Source: Streptomyces coacervatus (GTDB lineage Bacteria; Actinomycetota; Actinomycetes; Streptomycetales; Streptomycetaceae). From it: a stretch of 64,000 nt of DNA. Position 1 is the first letter of the stretch, and each line of letters opens with the position of its first letter. The translations under genes and the position numbers were made by a program. Positions 32,852 to 42,135 of this stretch are shown in pieces. The DNA lies in NCBI RefSeq assembly GCF_029223485.1, contig NZ_JARHTP010000009.1, positions 310,001 to 374,000 of the forward strand, given 5' to 3'. The notes beneath the pieces are model-generated. The model was not told where the DNA came from. It saw only the letters and a list, made by a program, of their open reading frames with translations, and did no database searches.

Positions 32852-34669
32852 ATGCGCGCGCAACCATCGGCCCTCACAAGGGGACTTGCTCTTGCCGCCG
32901 GGCTCGTGCTGGCCCTTGCCGCCTGCAGCAGCAGCGGCGGGGGCGGCAGCTCCAACAAGGGCGGCTCGGCGGGGCTTTCGTCCTGCAACACCCAGGGCAA
33001 GGCCAACACCTGCAACTCCGCCGCCACCAAGTCCGGCGGAACGTTCACCTATGTGCTGGAGAAGAACATCCAGCAGTGGAACGTGCAGGACACCAACGGA
33101 AACACCTTCGAGAACGGCGAGGCGCTGGAGGTCGTCCTGCCCCAGGTCTTCGTCCCGTTGCCGGACTTCACCGTCGCCGTCAACAAGGACCTGGTGACCT
33201 CGGCGACCCAGACCAGCGACAGCCCGCAGACCCTCGTCTACAAGATCAACCCCAAGGCGTCCTGGAACGACGGCACCGCCATCACCGCCGACGACTTCGT
33301 CTACTACTGGCGCACCAACAACGGCAAGGACTGCCCGCCGCCGCCCGCGAGCGACAGCACGCAGACCAAGGGCTGTCTGCCGCAGAGCACGGCCGGATAC
33401 GACCGCATCAAATCGGTCACCGGCTCCGACGGCGGCAAGACGGTCACCGTCGTGATGGCCAAGCCCTTCTCCGACTGGAAGCAGCTGTTCGGCGCCGGCT
33501 ATCCGCTGTATCCCGCGCACATCGCCGAGAAGCTCTCCGGCGCCAAGTCCGGCGACGCCTCGCACATGACGGCTGCCCAGATGACCCAGGGCTGGCAGTA
33601 CTTCCAGAAGAACCCGCCCACCAAGTACCCGACGGCGGGCCCGTACAAGATGACGCAGTGGGTGGACAACGACCACGCCACCTACGAGCCCGACCCCAAG
33701 TGGTGGGGCGCGGCCAAGCCGTCCCTGCAGCGGCTGATCTTCAAGGTGATCTCGGACGCCACCCAGGAGCCCATCGCCCTGCGCAACAACGAGGTGCAGG
33801 CGATCTATCCGCAGCCCGAGGTGGACCTGGTCAACCAGGTGAAGTCCATCCCGAACGTCACCTACAACATCGGCAACGGGCTGCAGTGGGAGCACTTCGA
33901 CCTCAACCTGCACAACCCGGTACTCGGCAAGTACACGGCGCTGCGCCAGGCGATGTTCACGGCGATCAGCATCAAGGACATCATGTCCAAGACCGTCGCC
34001 CAGTTCGATCCCTCGGTGAAGCAGCTCGGCAGCCACAACTACGTTCCCGGACAGGCCGGTTACCAGGACCTGGTGACCGCCACCGGCCAGGGATCGGGCG
34101 ATCTCACCAAGGCCAAGAAATACCTCACCGACGCCAAGTTCACCGGGGTCGGCAGCGCGCTGAAGGCGCCGGACGGCAAGGCCGTCGGACCCTTCAACTG
34201 CCGGTACACCACCGGCAACCAGATCCGGCAGAGCGAGTGCCAGATCCTGCAGAGCGACCTCGCCAACCTCGGCATCAAGGTCACCATCAAGCCGATCGGC
34301 GCCGCCGACCTCGGCACGGTGCTGGCCGGACACCAGTACGACATCATCGTCTTCGCCTGGGTCGCCTCGCCGTTCCCGACCGCCAACGCCCAGCAGAACT
34401 GGGTCACCGGAGGCGGCGGCAACTTCGGCGGCTACAGCGACAAGAAGGTCGACTCGCTGATCGCCGAGGCGGTCGGCACGACCGACCAGTCGAAGGCCGG
34501 CGCCCTGCTCAACCAGTCGGACAAGATCATGGTGGATGCCGCCTACGTCCTGCCGCTGTACCAGAAGCCGACGTTCCTCGCGGTCCAGACGCGGTTCGTG
34601 AACATGCGGAACAACTCCACGAACGTGGGGCCGCCGTACAACACCGCCGAGTGGGGCCTCAAGAAGTAG
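32852..34669 (+). CDS. oligopeptide ABC transporter substrate-binding lipoprotein (family 5)
   Basis: ATG 32852 after GGAGGAGGGAC; 605 residues. The signal LALAAGLVLALAAC ends in a lipobox. Family 5 features: TLVYKINPKASWNDGTAITA, DDFVYYWRTNNGKDCP, AGPYKMTQWVDNDHATYEPD, LHNPVLGKYTALRQAMF and the terminal YVLPLYQKPTFLAVQTRFVN. It binds peptides or similar solutes at the outer membrane face of the cell. The stop TAG takes its last base from the inverted-repeat element inserted behind it. The 241 bp upstream (32611-32851) hold no gene and no promoter I can fix. Confidence 0.94.
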   Translation: MRAQPSALTRGLALAAGLVLALAACSSSGGGGSSNKGGSAGLSSCNTQGKANTCNSAATKSGGTFTYVLEKNIQQWNVQDTNGNTFENGEALEVVLPQVFVPLPDFTVAVNKDLVTSATQTSDSPQTLVYKINPKASWNDGTAITADDFVYYWRTNNGKDCPPPPASDSTQTKGCLPQSTAGYDRIKSVTGSDGGKTVTVVMAKPFSDWKQLFGAGYPLYPAHIAEKLSGAKSGDASHMTAAQMTQGWQYFQKNPPTKYPTAGPYKMTQWVDNDHATYEPDPKWWGAAKPSLQRLIFKVISDATQEPIALRNNEVQAIYPQPEVDLVNQVKSIPNVTYNIGNGLQWEHFDLNLHNPVLGKYTALRQAMFTAISIKDIMSKTVAQFDPSVKQLGSHNYVPGQAGYQDLVTATGQGSGDLTKAKKYLTDAKFTGVGSALKAPDGKAVGPFNCRYTTGNQIRQSECQILQSDLANLGIKVTIKPIGAADLGTVLAGHQYDIIVFAWVASPFPTANAQQNWVTGGGGNFGGYSDKKVDSLIAEAVGTTDQSKAGALLNQSDKIMVDAAYVLPLYQKPTFLAVQTRFVNMRNNSTNVGPPYNTAEWGLKK

Positions 34670-34879
34670 GAGCCTGTGAACAAACCCCCGCCTGCGCTGC
34701 GACGCCCGGCACGCACGCTCGCGGCGTTGCCGAAACGCCCACGTGGCTCCGCCACGAGGGCGCTCCGGCGCCTTGCGATCGCACGCTCCCCCACGCTCGA
34801 ACCGACTCGCGCGGGGGACCCCCATGCCGCCGCAGCGCCCGCCCTTCGGGCGGACGACGGGGGTTTGTTCACAGGCTCC
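34669..34879. repeat. MITE-like element, 211 bp, perfect 22-bp terminal inverted repeats
   Basis: The ends 34669-34690 and 34858-34879 are perfect reverse complements (GGAGCCTGTGAACAAAC at the left outer end). No protein frame is contained. Inside are GACGCCCGGCACGCACGC (34701 on), GTGGCTCCGCCAC (34743-34755) and GCGGACGACGGGG near the right end, all shared with the element at 56361-56535. TA precedes the left end; the matching TA on the right is not intact (AA). It lies between the binding protein and first permease genes. The mobilising transposase is not in the window. Confidence 0.88.
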
Positions 34880-34900
34880 AACCCGACCGCACTCATCGAG

Positions 34901-34927
34901 CCCGGTCCCGGCGACCCCGGGACCGGG
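34901..34927 (+). promoter_or_regulatory. intra-operon hairpin
   Basis: CCCGGTCCCGG pairs with CCGGGACCGGG around a 5-nt loop, 23 bp before the permease start. Such hairpins between binding-protein and permease genes can lower downstream expression or stabilise the upstream message. Confidence 0.55.
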
Positions 34928-34950
34928 TCCCGCCCGCGAGAGAAGACCGC

Positions 34951-35937
34951 ATGCTCGCCTACACCGTGCGCCGCATCCTCGTCTCGATCCCCGTCCTGAT
35001 CGCCTCGACGTTCATCGTGTTCCTGGTCGTCGTGAACGCCGGCGACCCGGTCGCCAACTTCGCCACCTCACGGCAGCCCCCGCCGAGCAAGGCGGCCGTC
35101 GCAGCGTTCTCCCGGCACATCCACGCCGACGAGCCCGCCGTACAGCGCTACTGGAACTGGATCACCGGAGTCCTGCACGGCGACTGGGGACCGTCGGTGC
35201 AGCCCAACCTGGACATCGGGCACGATCTGTTCACCCGCTTCCGGGTGACCGTCACCCTGGTCGCGGCCGCAATGATCATCGCGCTGATCCTGGCGGTGGT
35301 CTTCGGTGTGTTCAGTGCGATCCGCCAGTACACCGCCGCCGACTACACCATCACCTTCTTCGGCTTCCTCTTCCTCGCCATGCCGGTGTTCTGGTTCGCA
35401 GTGCTGCTCAAGCAGGCCGGAATCTGGTTCAACGAACAGACCGGCAGCCAGTTCCTCGGGACCATCGGCGAGAAGTCGCCGTACCTCGAAGTCGACACCG
35501 CCTGGAACGAGTTCAGCGACCGCATCGGCCACCTCGTGCTGCCCACGATCACCCTGGCCCTGGTCTCGTTCGCCTCCTGGACCCGCTACACCCGCGCCTC
35601 CATGCTGGAGGTCCTGAACAGCGACTACGTCCGTCTCGCCCGCGCCAAGGGGCTGCGCCGCCGCACGGTCATGGTGCGGCACGCGCTGCGCACCGCCCTC
35701 ATTCCGCTGACCACCGTCACCGCGCTGGACATCGCGATCATCCTGGGCGGCGCGGTGATCACGGAGACGATCTTCCAGTGGCACGGCATGGGGGAGATGC
35801 TCGTCGAGTCGGCCGCGACCGTCGACGTCTACCGGACCATGGCGTGGCTGCTGCTCTCCGCGGTCGTCGTCATCGGCTTCAACCTCATCGCCGATCTCCT
35901 CTACGCCGTACTCGACCCGAGGATCCGCTATGACTGA
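34951..35937 (+). CDS. oligopeptide ABC transporter permease (DppB/OppB-type)
   Basis: ATG 34951; 328 residues. The N-terminus MLAYTVRRILVSIPVLIAST is the standard DppB start; six spans follow, with LMEDPV-like region VNAGDPVANFATSR, and the ATPase-contact loop DYVRLARAKGLRRRTVMVRH. The C-terminus ADLLYAVLDPRIRYD is typical. It pairs with DppC, whose ATG overlaps its stop by 8 bp. The MITE-like repeat separates it from the binding-protein gene. Confidence 0.95.
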   Translation: MLAYTVRRILVSIPVLIASTFIVFLVVVNAGDPVANFATSRQPPPSKAAVAAFSRHIHADEPAVQRYWNWITGVLHGDWGPSVQPNLDIGHDLFTRFRVTVTLVAAAMIIALILAVVFGVFSAIRQYTAADYTITFFGFLFLAMPVFWFAVLLKQAGIWFNEQTGSQFLGTIGEKSPYLEVDTAWNEFSDRIGHLVLPTITLALVSFASWTRYTRASMLEVLNSDYVRLARAKGLRRRTVMVRHALRTALIPLTTVTALDIAIILGGAVITETIFQWHGMGEMLVESAATVDVYRTMAWLLLSAVVVIGFNLIADLLYAVLDPRIRYD

Positions 35938-36850
35938 CACCGAGGCAGCCGGATCCGCGGGCACCCAACTGCCGCCCACCGAGCGCGAGTTCACTGTCAG
36001 GCAGCGCACCCAGACCCAGCTGGTGCTGCGCCGGTTCCTGCGGCACCGGGCCGCCATGGTCAGCCTGGTGGTCTTCGTACTGATCCTGTTGTGGGCGTTC
36101 ATCGGCCCGCACCTGTGGCACTACTCGTACCAGAAGTACACGCCGGACAACTCCCAACCCCCGTCCGGGAAACACCCGTTCGGCACCAACGCCTCCGGCT
36201 ACGACGCCTACGCCCAGGTCATGCGCGGCACCCAGACCTCGCTGAAGATCGCCATCCTGATCGCGCTCGGCTCCACCTTCGTCGGCGCGATCTGGGGCGC
36301 GGTGGCCGGCTTCTACCGGGGCTTCGTCGATTCGTTGATGATGCGCATCGCCGATCTGGTGCTCACGCTGCCGCTGTTTGCGATCGCCCTGGTCATCTCC
36401 TCCCGCAGCGGCGGCTCCTGGTACTGGATCGCCGCCGTCATCGCCGGACTGACCTGGGCGTACGTGGCCCGGGTGGTGCGCGCCACCGTACTGTCGCTGC
36501 GCGAGAAGGAGTTCGTGGAGGCGGCTAAGGCGCTCGGTGCCTCGGACGCCCGGATCATCTTCCGGCATCTGCTGCCGAACGCGCTCGGCCCGATCATCGT
36601 CAACGCCACCGTGCTGGTCGCCACCGGCATCCTCACCGAGACGGCGTTGTCCTTCGTCGGCTTCGGCGTCCAACCACCCGACACCTCCCTGGGGTTGCTC
36701 GTCTCCCAGGCGCAGACGGCGGTCGACACCCGGCCCTGGCTCTTCTACATCCCCGGCGCGTTCATCATCGCCATCGCCCTGACCATCAACTTCATCGGCG
36801 ACGGACTGCGCGACGCCTTCGACCCCCGGCAGCAAAGGGTGCGACAGTGA
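35930..36850 (+). CDS. oligopeptide ABC transporter permease (DppC/OppC-type)
   Basis: ATG 35930; 306 residues. A cytoplasmic N-terminus with QLVLRRFLRHRAAMVSLVVF leads to the OppC N-terminal span, then HPFGTNASGYDAYAQVMRGT, further spans and the EAA loop EFVEAAKALGASDARIIFRH. FIGDGLRDAFDPRQQ ends the protein as in the family. It overlaps both neighbours, so translation of dppB, dppC and dppD is coupled. Confidence 0.95.
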   Translation: MTDTEAAGSAGTQLPPTEREFTVRQRTQTQLVLRRFLRHRAAMVSLVVFVLILLWAFIGPHLWHYSYQKYTPDNSQPPSGKHPFGTNASGYDAYAQVMRGTQTSLKIAILIALGSTFVGAIWGAVAGFYRGFVDSLMMRIADLVLTLPLFAIALVISSRSGGSWYWIAAVIAGLTWAYVARVVRATVLSLREKEFVEAAKALGASDARIIFRHLLPNALGPIIVNATVLVATGILTETALSFVGFGVQPPDTSLGLLVSQAQTAVDTRPWLFYIPGAFIIAIALTINFIGDGLRDAFDPRQQRVRQ

Positions 36851-37965
36851 CGGTCATCCAGAAGGGCGAGGATTCGGGCGCGGTCCTCGAAGTCGAGGAT
36901 CTGAGCGTGGAGTTCCCCACCGAGGACGGTCTTGTACGGGCCGTGCGTGGCGTCGGCTACCGCCTCGACCGCGGCGACTCGCTGGGCATCGTCGGCGAGT
37001 CCGGCTCCGGCAAGTCGGTCACCGCGCTCGCCGTGATGGGACTGCTGCCGGCCACCGCGCGGGTGCGCGGCTCGGTCCGCTTCGAGGGCACGGAGCTGCT
37101 GGGTCTGCCGGACGCGCGCCTGTCGGACCTGCGCGGCAGCGGTATCGCGATGATCTTCCAGGACCCGATGACCTCGCTCAACCCGGTCTACTCCGTCGGC
37201 TACCAGATCGCCGAGACGCTACGACGCCACCAACCCGGCCTGAAGTCCCGCGCCGCCCGCGACCGAGCCGTCGACCTGCTCGGCACGGTCGGCATCCCCA
37301 GCCCCGAGCGGCGCGTCGACAACTATCCGCACGAGCTCTCCGGCGGCATGCGCCAGCGCGTGGTCATCGCCATCGCCATGGCCAACGACCCCGACGTGAT
37401 CATCGCTGACGAGCCGACCACCGCCCTCGACGTCACCGTGCAGGCGCAGATCCTCGACGCCCTGGAGACGGCCCGCGCCGAGACCGGCGCCGCCCTCGTG
37501 CTCATCACCCACGACCTGGGCGTGGTCGCCGGACACAGCGACCGGGTCGCCGTCATGTATGCGGGCCGCATCGTGGAGACCGGCTCCGTCGAGGACATCT
37601 TCTACACCCCGCGCATGCCCTACACCCTCGGCCTGCTCGGCTCGCTGCCCCGCATGGACCGGGAGGAGGAACGCCTCACCCCGATCACCGGCTCCCCGCC
37701 CTCCATGCTGAATCTCCCGCCCGGCTGCCCCTTCGCCCCGCGCTGCCCCCTGCGCCGGGCGGCCTGTGACACCACGGAACCCGCACTGCGCAAAGCCGGG
37801 CACGACCTGCACCTCAGCGCCTGCCACTTCGCCGACGAACTCGTCGACACCGGCGCCGCGGACGTGTTCGACGCGGTCGGCGCCGACTCCGAGGCGCTGG
37901 CCCGCTTCGCCGACACGACGACGCCCTCGCCCCACTCGACGAACGCCGAGGAGGACTCCGAATGA
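36847..37965 (+). CDS. oligopeptide ABC transporter ATPase (DppD/OppD-type)
   Basis: GTG 36847 overlaps the dppC stop; 372 residues. Walker A GIVGESGSGKS, Q-loop FQDPMTSLNPVYS, signature LSGGMRQRVVIAIAM, Walker B VIIADEPTTALDV and the H-loop ITHDLGVVAGHSD are complete. The C-terminal oligopeptide domain has the cysteine pattern CPFAPRCPLRRAAC. A low-complexity tail (about 40 residues, Ala/Asp-rich) follows. It powers transport with DppF. Confidence 0.95.
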   Translation: MTVIQKGEDSGAVLEVEDLSVEFPTEDGLVRAVRGVGYRLDRGDSLGIVGESGSGKSVTALAVMGLLPATARVRGSVRFEGTELLGLPDARLSDLRGSGIAMIFQDPMTSLNPVYSVGYQIAETLRRHQPGLKSRAARDRAVDLLGTVGIPSPERRVDNYPHELSGGMRQRVVIAIAMANDPDVIIADEPTTALDVTVQAQILDALETARAETGAALVLITHDLGVVAGHSDRVAVMYAGRIVETGSVEDIFYTPRMPYTLGLLGSLPRMDREEERLTPITGSPPSMLNLPPGCPFAPRCPLRRAACDTTEPALRKAGHDLHLSACHFADELVDTGAADVFDAVGADSEALARFADTTTPSPHSTNAEEDSE

Positions 37966-39035
37966 GCGCCCCCGCCCAGGCCGCCGCCGCGCCCCTGCCC
38001 CCGCTGCCCGGGCACGGCGGCACCGGCGAAGCGGTCCTCCAGGTCCGCGACCTGGTGAAGCACTTCCCGGTCATGTCCAGCGGTGTCGTACGCCGCCGCG
38101 TCGGCGAGGTGCACGCCGTCTGCGGGGTCTCCTTCGACCTGTTCCAGCACGAGACCCTCGGCCTCGTCGGCGAGTCCGGCTCCGGCAAGACGACCACCGC
38201 ACGCACCATCCTGGGCCTGGAGTCCGCCACTTCTGGCCAGGTCCGCTACCGCGGCACCGAACTGACCGAACTGAGCAGACGCCGGATGCGGCCGCTGCGC
38301 CGCGAACTGCAGATCGTCTTCCAGGACCCGTACGCCTCCCTCGACCCGCGCATCAACGTCCACGAGATCGTCGCCGAACCCCTGCGCATCCACGGCCGCT
38401 ACGACGCCGGCGGCAAGGACGAGGTGCGTGAGCTGCTGCGTCTGGTCGGCCTGAACCCCGAGCACGGCAACCGGTACGCCCACGAGTTCTCCGGCGGGCA
38501 GCGCCAACGCATCGGTATCGCACGGGCGTTGGCCCTGCACCCCAAGGTGATCGTGCTGGACGAGCCGGTGTCGGCGCTCGACGTGTCGATCCAGGCGGGC
38601 GTCCTCAATCTGCTGATGGACCTGCAGAGCGAGCTGGGCCTGTCCTTCCTCTTCGTCGCCCACGACCTGTCGGTGATGCGGCATGTGGCCGGCCGGGTGG
38701 CGGTCATGTACCTGGGCCGCCTGGTCGAAGTCGCCCCCGCCCGCCGCCTGTTCACCGCCCCCGCGCACCCCTACACCCAGGCCCTCGTCTCCGCCATCCC
38801 GCTCCCGGACCCGCGCAAGGAGCGCGCCCGCAAACGCATCCTCGTCCAGGGCGACATCCCCAGCCCGGTCCGCCCGCCCAGCGGCTGCCGCTTCCGCACC
38901 CGCTGCCCCAAGTTCGCGAGCCGGCTGACGGAGAGCGAACGCGAGGCCTGCGTCGAGGAAGTGCCCGCGCTGATCGACCGGGGCGGCGGAAACCCGGTCG
39001 CCTGCCACTACGCGGAGAGCGTGGAACTGTTGTAG
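37962..39035 (+). CDS. oligopeptide ABC transporter ATPase (DppF/OppF-type)
   Basis: ATG 37962 overlaps the dppD stop; 357 residues. Walker A GLVGESGSGKTTTART, Q-loop FQDPYASLDPRINV, signature FSGGQRQRIGIARAL, Walker B VIVLDEPVSALDVSIQ and H-loop VAHDLSVMRHVAG are present, and the end carries CRFRTRCPKFASRL with a later EACVEEVPAL, the usual OppF cysteine pattern. It closes the five-gene operon. Its last 28 bp overlap the convergent kinase-fold gene. Confidence 0.95.
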   Translation: MSAPAQAAAAPLPPLPGHGGTGEAVLQVRDLVKHFPVMSSGVVRRRVGEVHAVCGVSFDLFQHETLGLVGESGSGKTTTARTILGLESATSGQVRYRGTELTELSRRRMRPLRRELQIVFQDPYASLDPRINVHEIVAEPLRIHGRYDAGGKDEVRELLRLVGLNPEHGNRYAHEFSGGQRQRIGIARALALHPKVIVLDEPVSALDVSIQAGVLNLLMDLQSELGLSFLFVAHDLSVMRHVAGRVAVMYLGRLVEVAPARRLFTAPAHPYTQALVSAIPLPDPRKERARKRILVQGDIPSPVRPPSGCRFRTRCPKFASRLTESEREACVEEVPALIDRGGGNPVACHYAESVELL

Positions 39036-40069
39036 GCGAGCCGCAGTTCCTCGTAGGGGTAGGGGGTCTGCCTGCTCTCGTTCCGCAGGCGGCCGAAGAA
39101 GCCGTTGAAGACGGCGGTGAGCGGCGCATCGCGGGTGATGATCGCTGCGGCGGCCTTGGGGATGCCGTCGGCGTGCGCCCCGATCGCGCAGGCCCGGACG
39201 AAGGCCTCCCGCTCCTGCCGGTCGTACCCGTACAGGGCGGTGACGAGCCAGTTCACCAGGTGGGCCCGGGAGTAGACGAGGTCGTAGTCGCGATGCCGGT
39301 CGAGGAACGCGCGCTCCTGCCGGGAGAGCCGGAAGCGAGGGCTGAACGCGAGGCCGTAGTCGGCCAGGAAGAAGTCCTCGCCGTCGGTGAGGACGTTCTG
39401 GAAGTGGACGTCGAAATGCAGGAGCCGGCTGTCGTGGAGGAAGGAGTTCAGCGTCCCCAGCCACTGGTTCACCCGATGGCAGACCCGGTCCGCGTCGTCG
39501 GTGCGCACCTGTGTGTCGAGCCAGTCGTGGAGGGTGTGCGGGACGTACTCCAGGAACAGCGTCAGGCTCGCCGACGCCGTCCGCTGGGCCTCGACGCGCT
39601 CGCGTACCTGCAAGGCTCCGCCCCAGTAGGCGACCGTGCTTTCCACGTCGGCCAGTTCCTCGGGAAGGGGCTGCACCTCGTCCGGCAGGACCCGCCAGTG
39701 ATGCATCAGCGGAAAGCCCGGGAAACGGTCGGACAGCACCCAGTTCGTCGTCATCGTGTGCACGGCCAGCTCGCGCCAGGCACCGAAACTCGGACCGCCG
39801 ATGCCGTAGTGGCAGAAGGACGGCAGCTCGAAGAGGTTCGCCGTGGACCGCGTGTTCTCGGGCAGCCGCTCGAGGTCCGTGAGCGGCACCCGCTTCACGA
39901 ACACCGGGCTGCCGTCCACCTCGACCAGCGCCGACCGCCCACCGATCCCGACGCCGACGGGCGTCCCCGACGCCACGAGCTCCACCAGCTCGCGGTCGCT
40001 GAGCAAGGCCAGGAAGGTGGCGAGGTCGGTGTGGGCGGCGCGACGCGTGGCGGAGGACATGACCTCCAT
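39008..40069 (-). CDS. kinase-fold family protein (APH/protein-kinase-like)
   Basis: About 353 residues from ATG 40069 (ATG 40060 is an equal alternative). The fold is kinase-like: VFVKRVPL could hold the ATP-binding Lys, LLHFDVHFQNVLTDG is a clear catalytic HxDxHxxN loop of the phosphotransferase type, and FFLADYGLAFS matches the DFG-like metal site. No membrane span is visible. Substrate may be a protein or a small molecule such as an aminoglycoside or sugar. It overlaps the oligopeptide ATPase gene at its 3' end. Confidence 0.78.
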   Translation of the reverse strand: MEVMSSATRRAAHTDLATFLALLSDRELVELVASGTPVGVGIGGRSALVEVDGSPVFVKRVPLTDLERLPENTRSTANLFELPSFCHYGIGGPSFGAWRELAVHTMTTNWVLSDRFPGFPLMHHWRVLPDEVQPLPEELADVESTVAYWGGALQVRERVEAQRTASASLTLFLEYVPHTLHDWLDTQVRTDDADRVCHRVNQWLGTLNSFLHDSRLLHFDVHFQNVLTDGEDFFLADYGLAFSPRFRLSRQERAFLDRHRDYDLVYSRAHLVNWLVTALYGYDRQEREAFVRACAIGAHADGIPKAAAAIITRDAPLTAVFNGFFGRLRNESRQTPYPYEELRLAYNSSTLSA

Positions 40070-40130
40070 GGTCAGGGTGACACCGGATACCTGTCTGCCG
40101 ATCGGCGAAGGACCGTCCCCGCGTGTCCGA

Positions 40131-40584
40131 TCACCGGATCGCCGGATCACCGTGCCCGAAGCAGGCCACGTCGGTGTCGAGCCCCGCGAGCCGGCGGAAC
40201 GAGGCGATCAGTTGCGCTCGGTCGAGGTTGAACACGCCCGGGATCAGACGGCCGTGGACCGGCGATGCCGCCACAGTGTGTGGATCACCTGGGCTCCGCC
40301 GCCGAGGTCGAGGACGTCGCCGTCGGAGACTTCGGTGACCTGTGGCGGTCGTACGAAGCCGCCTTCGGGGAGCTGCCGGGCGGCCTCGGCGTGGATCGGG
40401 TGCTCCCAGTCCTCGAACACCGGGGGCGGGCCCGGGCGGCTCCACCACGGCGGCGACGGCGGCGTGCGAGCCGCCGGGACCCGCGTCGATCAGCGTCAAC
40501 TCGTTGTCGTCGCACCAGAGATAGGCCTGACCGACGGGAAAGCGCAGGAGGCGGAGACGGGGGGAGGAGTTCTACGACGTCCAT
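40131..40584 (-). pseudogene. metallo-beta-lactamase-fold hydrolase, degraded
   Basis: Pieces of one MBL-fold protein lie in all three minus frames. From ATG 40584 MDVVELLPPSP begins; a shift gives LLRFPVGQAYLWCDDNELTL IDAGPGGSH; then another frame reads VFEDWEHPIHAEAARQLPEG and VTEVSDGDVLDLGGGAQVIH; finally RLIPGVFNLDRAQLIASF and VACFGHGDPAIR end at 40131. The metal-binding HxHxDH segment and the middle are missing, so deletions as well as frameshifts have occurred. It cannot be functional. Confidence 0.72.
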
Positions 40585-40599
40585 GAGTACGACCGTAGA

Positions 40600-40627
40600 A
40601 GGGCCCCCGTCCGCGGACGAGGGCCCT
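40600..40627 (-). terminator. hairpin terminator of the M20 peptidase gene
   Basis: Two 14-nt arms (40600-40613 and 40614-40627) are complementary except for one position, giving a near-perfect stem 19 bp beyond the peptidase stop. Confidence 0.7.
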
Positions 40628-40646
40628 CGGCTGACAGCAGAGGGGC

Positions 40647-42002
40647 TCAGCCGGCCGCGTAATTGCGCAGGAACAGCGCCTCCGCCACCGACAGTCGCTC
40701 CAGTTCCTCGGGCGAGACGCTCTCGTTCACGGCGTGGATCTGGGCCTCCGGCTCGCTCAGGCCGATCAGGAGGATCTCCGCCTGCGGGTAGAGGGCGGCG
40801 AGGGTGTTGCACAGGGGGATGGAGCCGCCCTGGCCGGCGTACTGCATCTCCTGGCCGGGGTAGGCGACCGCCATCGCCTCGGCCATCGCCGCGTACGCCG
40901 GGCTGGTGGTGTCGGCGCTGAACGCCTGGCCCTGGCCCACCTGTTCGGTACGCACCCGGGCGCCCCACGGCGTGTGCGCCTCCAGGTGGGCCTGCAGCAG
41001 CTTGGTCGCCTCGACGGCGTCCACGCCCGGCGGCACCCGCAGGCTGACCAGGGCGCGGGCGCCCGCCTGCACGGACGGCGTGGCGCCGACGACGGGCGGG
41101 CAGTCGATGCCGAGGACCGTGACCGCCGGACGCGCCCAGATGCGGTCGGCGACCGGGCCGGAACCGATCAGCTGCACACCGTCCAGCACCTTGGCGTCCT
41201 GGCGGAACTGCTCCTCGTCGTACTGCAGACCCTCCCACCGGGTATCGGGGGTGAGCCCGTCGACGGTCGTCGAACCGTCCTGAGCGCGCAGCGAGTCCAG
41301 TACGCGGATCAGCGCGCCCAGCGCGTCGGGGGCCGCGCCGCCGAACTGGCCGGAGTGCAGGTTGCCTTCGAGCGTGTCGATCTGCACGCGGACGAGAGTC
41401 ATGCCGCGCAGGGTGGAGGTGACCGTCGGCAGGCCGACGCGGAAGTTGCCCGCGTCGCCGATGACGATCGTGTCGGCCGCCAGGAGGTCGGGGTGCTGTT
41501 CGGCGTACCGCTCCAGGCCGCCCGTGCCCATCTCCTCCGAGCCCTCGGCGATGACCTTGATGTGCACCGGCACACCGCCGTTCGCCTTCAGGGCGCGCAG
41601 CGCGAGCAGGTGCATGATCACACCGCCCTTGCAGTCGGCGGCACCGCGCCCGTACCAGCGGCCGTCGCGCTCGGTCAGCTCGAAGGGCGGAGTGGTCCAG
41701 GCGCCCTCGTCCAGCGGCGGCTGCACGTCGTAGTGGGCGTAGAGCAGGACGGTCCTGGCGCCCTCGGGTCCGGGCAGATAGCCGTAGACGGACTGCGTGC
41801 CGTCGGGGGTGTCGAGGAGGGCGACGTCCTGGAATCCCTCGGCGGTCAGCGCGTCGGCGACCCAGTTCGCGGCGCCCTCGCTCTCGCTCTTCGGGAACTG
41901 GTCGAAGTCCGCCACCGACTTGAAGGCCACCAGTTCGGCGAGCTCCGCCTGCGCCCTCGGTATCAGCGAGGCGACGGTCTCGGCGACCGGATTCGACGAC
42001 AT
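40647..42002 (-). CDS. M20 family dipeptidase
   Basis: ATG 42002 is preceded by AAGGAG at good distance; 451 residues. The metallopeptidase pattern is complete: VLLYAHYDVQPP (first His and Asp), YGRGAADCKGGVIMHLLAL (bridging Asp), VIAEGSEEMGTGGL (Glu-Glu catalytic/metal), VIGDAGNF, and the dimerisation lid GMTLVRVQIDTLEGNLHSGQ. It hydrolyses dipeptides with two zinc ions in the cytoplasm. It is divergent from the geranylgeranyl-reductase family gene. Confidence 0.93.
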   Translation of the reverse strand: MSSNPVAETVASLIPRAQAELAELVAFKSVADFDQFPKSESEGAANWVADALTAEGFQDVALLDTPDGTQSVYGYLPGPEGARTVLLYAHYDVQPPLDEGAWTTPPFELTERDGRWYGRGAADCKGGVIMHLLALRALKANGGVPVHIKVIAEGSEEMGTGGLERYAEQHPDLLAADTIVIGDAGNFRVGLPTVTSTLRGMTLVRVQIDTLEGNLHSGQFGGAAPDALGALIRVLDSLRAQDGSTTVDGLTPDTRWEGLQYDEEQFRQDAKVLDGVQLIGSGPVADRIWARPAVTVLGIDCPPVVGATPSVQAGARALVSLRVPPGVDAVEATKLLQAHLEAHTPWGARVRTEQVGQGQAFSADTTSPAYAAMAEAMAVAYPGQEMQYAGQGGSIPLCNTLAALYPQAEILLIGLSEPEAQIHAVNESVSPEELERLSVAEALFLRNYAAG

Positions 42003-42135
42003 GGGCACGCTCCTTGTGGGTGCGACGTTGTTACAGACAAGTGCCGTCGATCCTCGCACAGCGGCCTGCGGCGACGTCCGCCGTAGGATGCGGGGGACAG
42101 TGCGGCAGCGGCTTGATCGGGAGCAGTAGACCATC

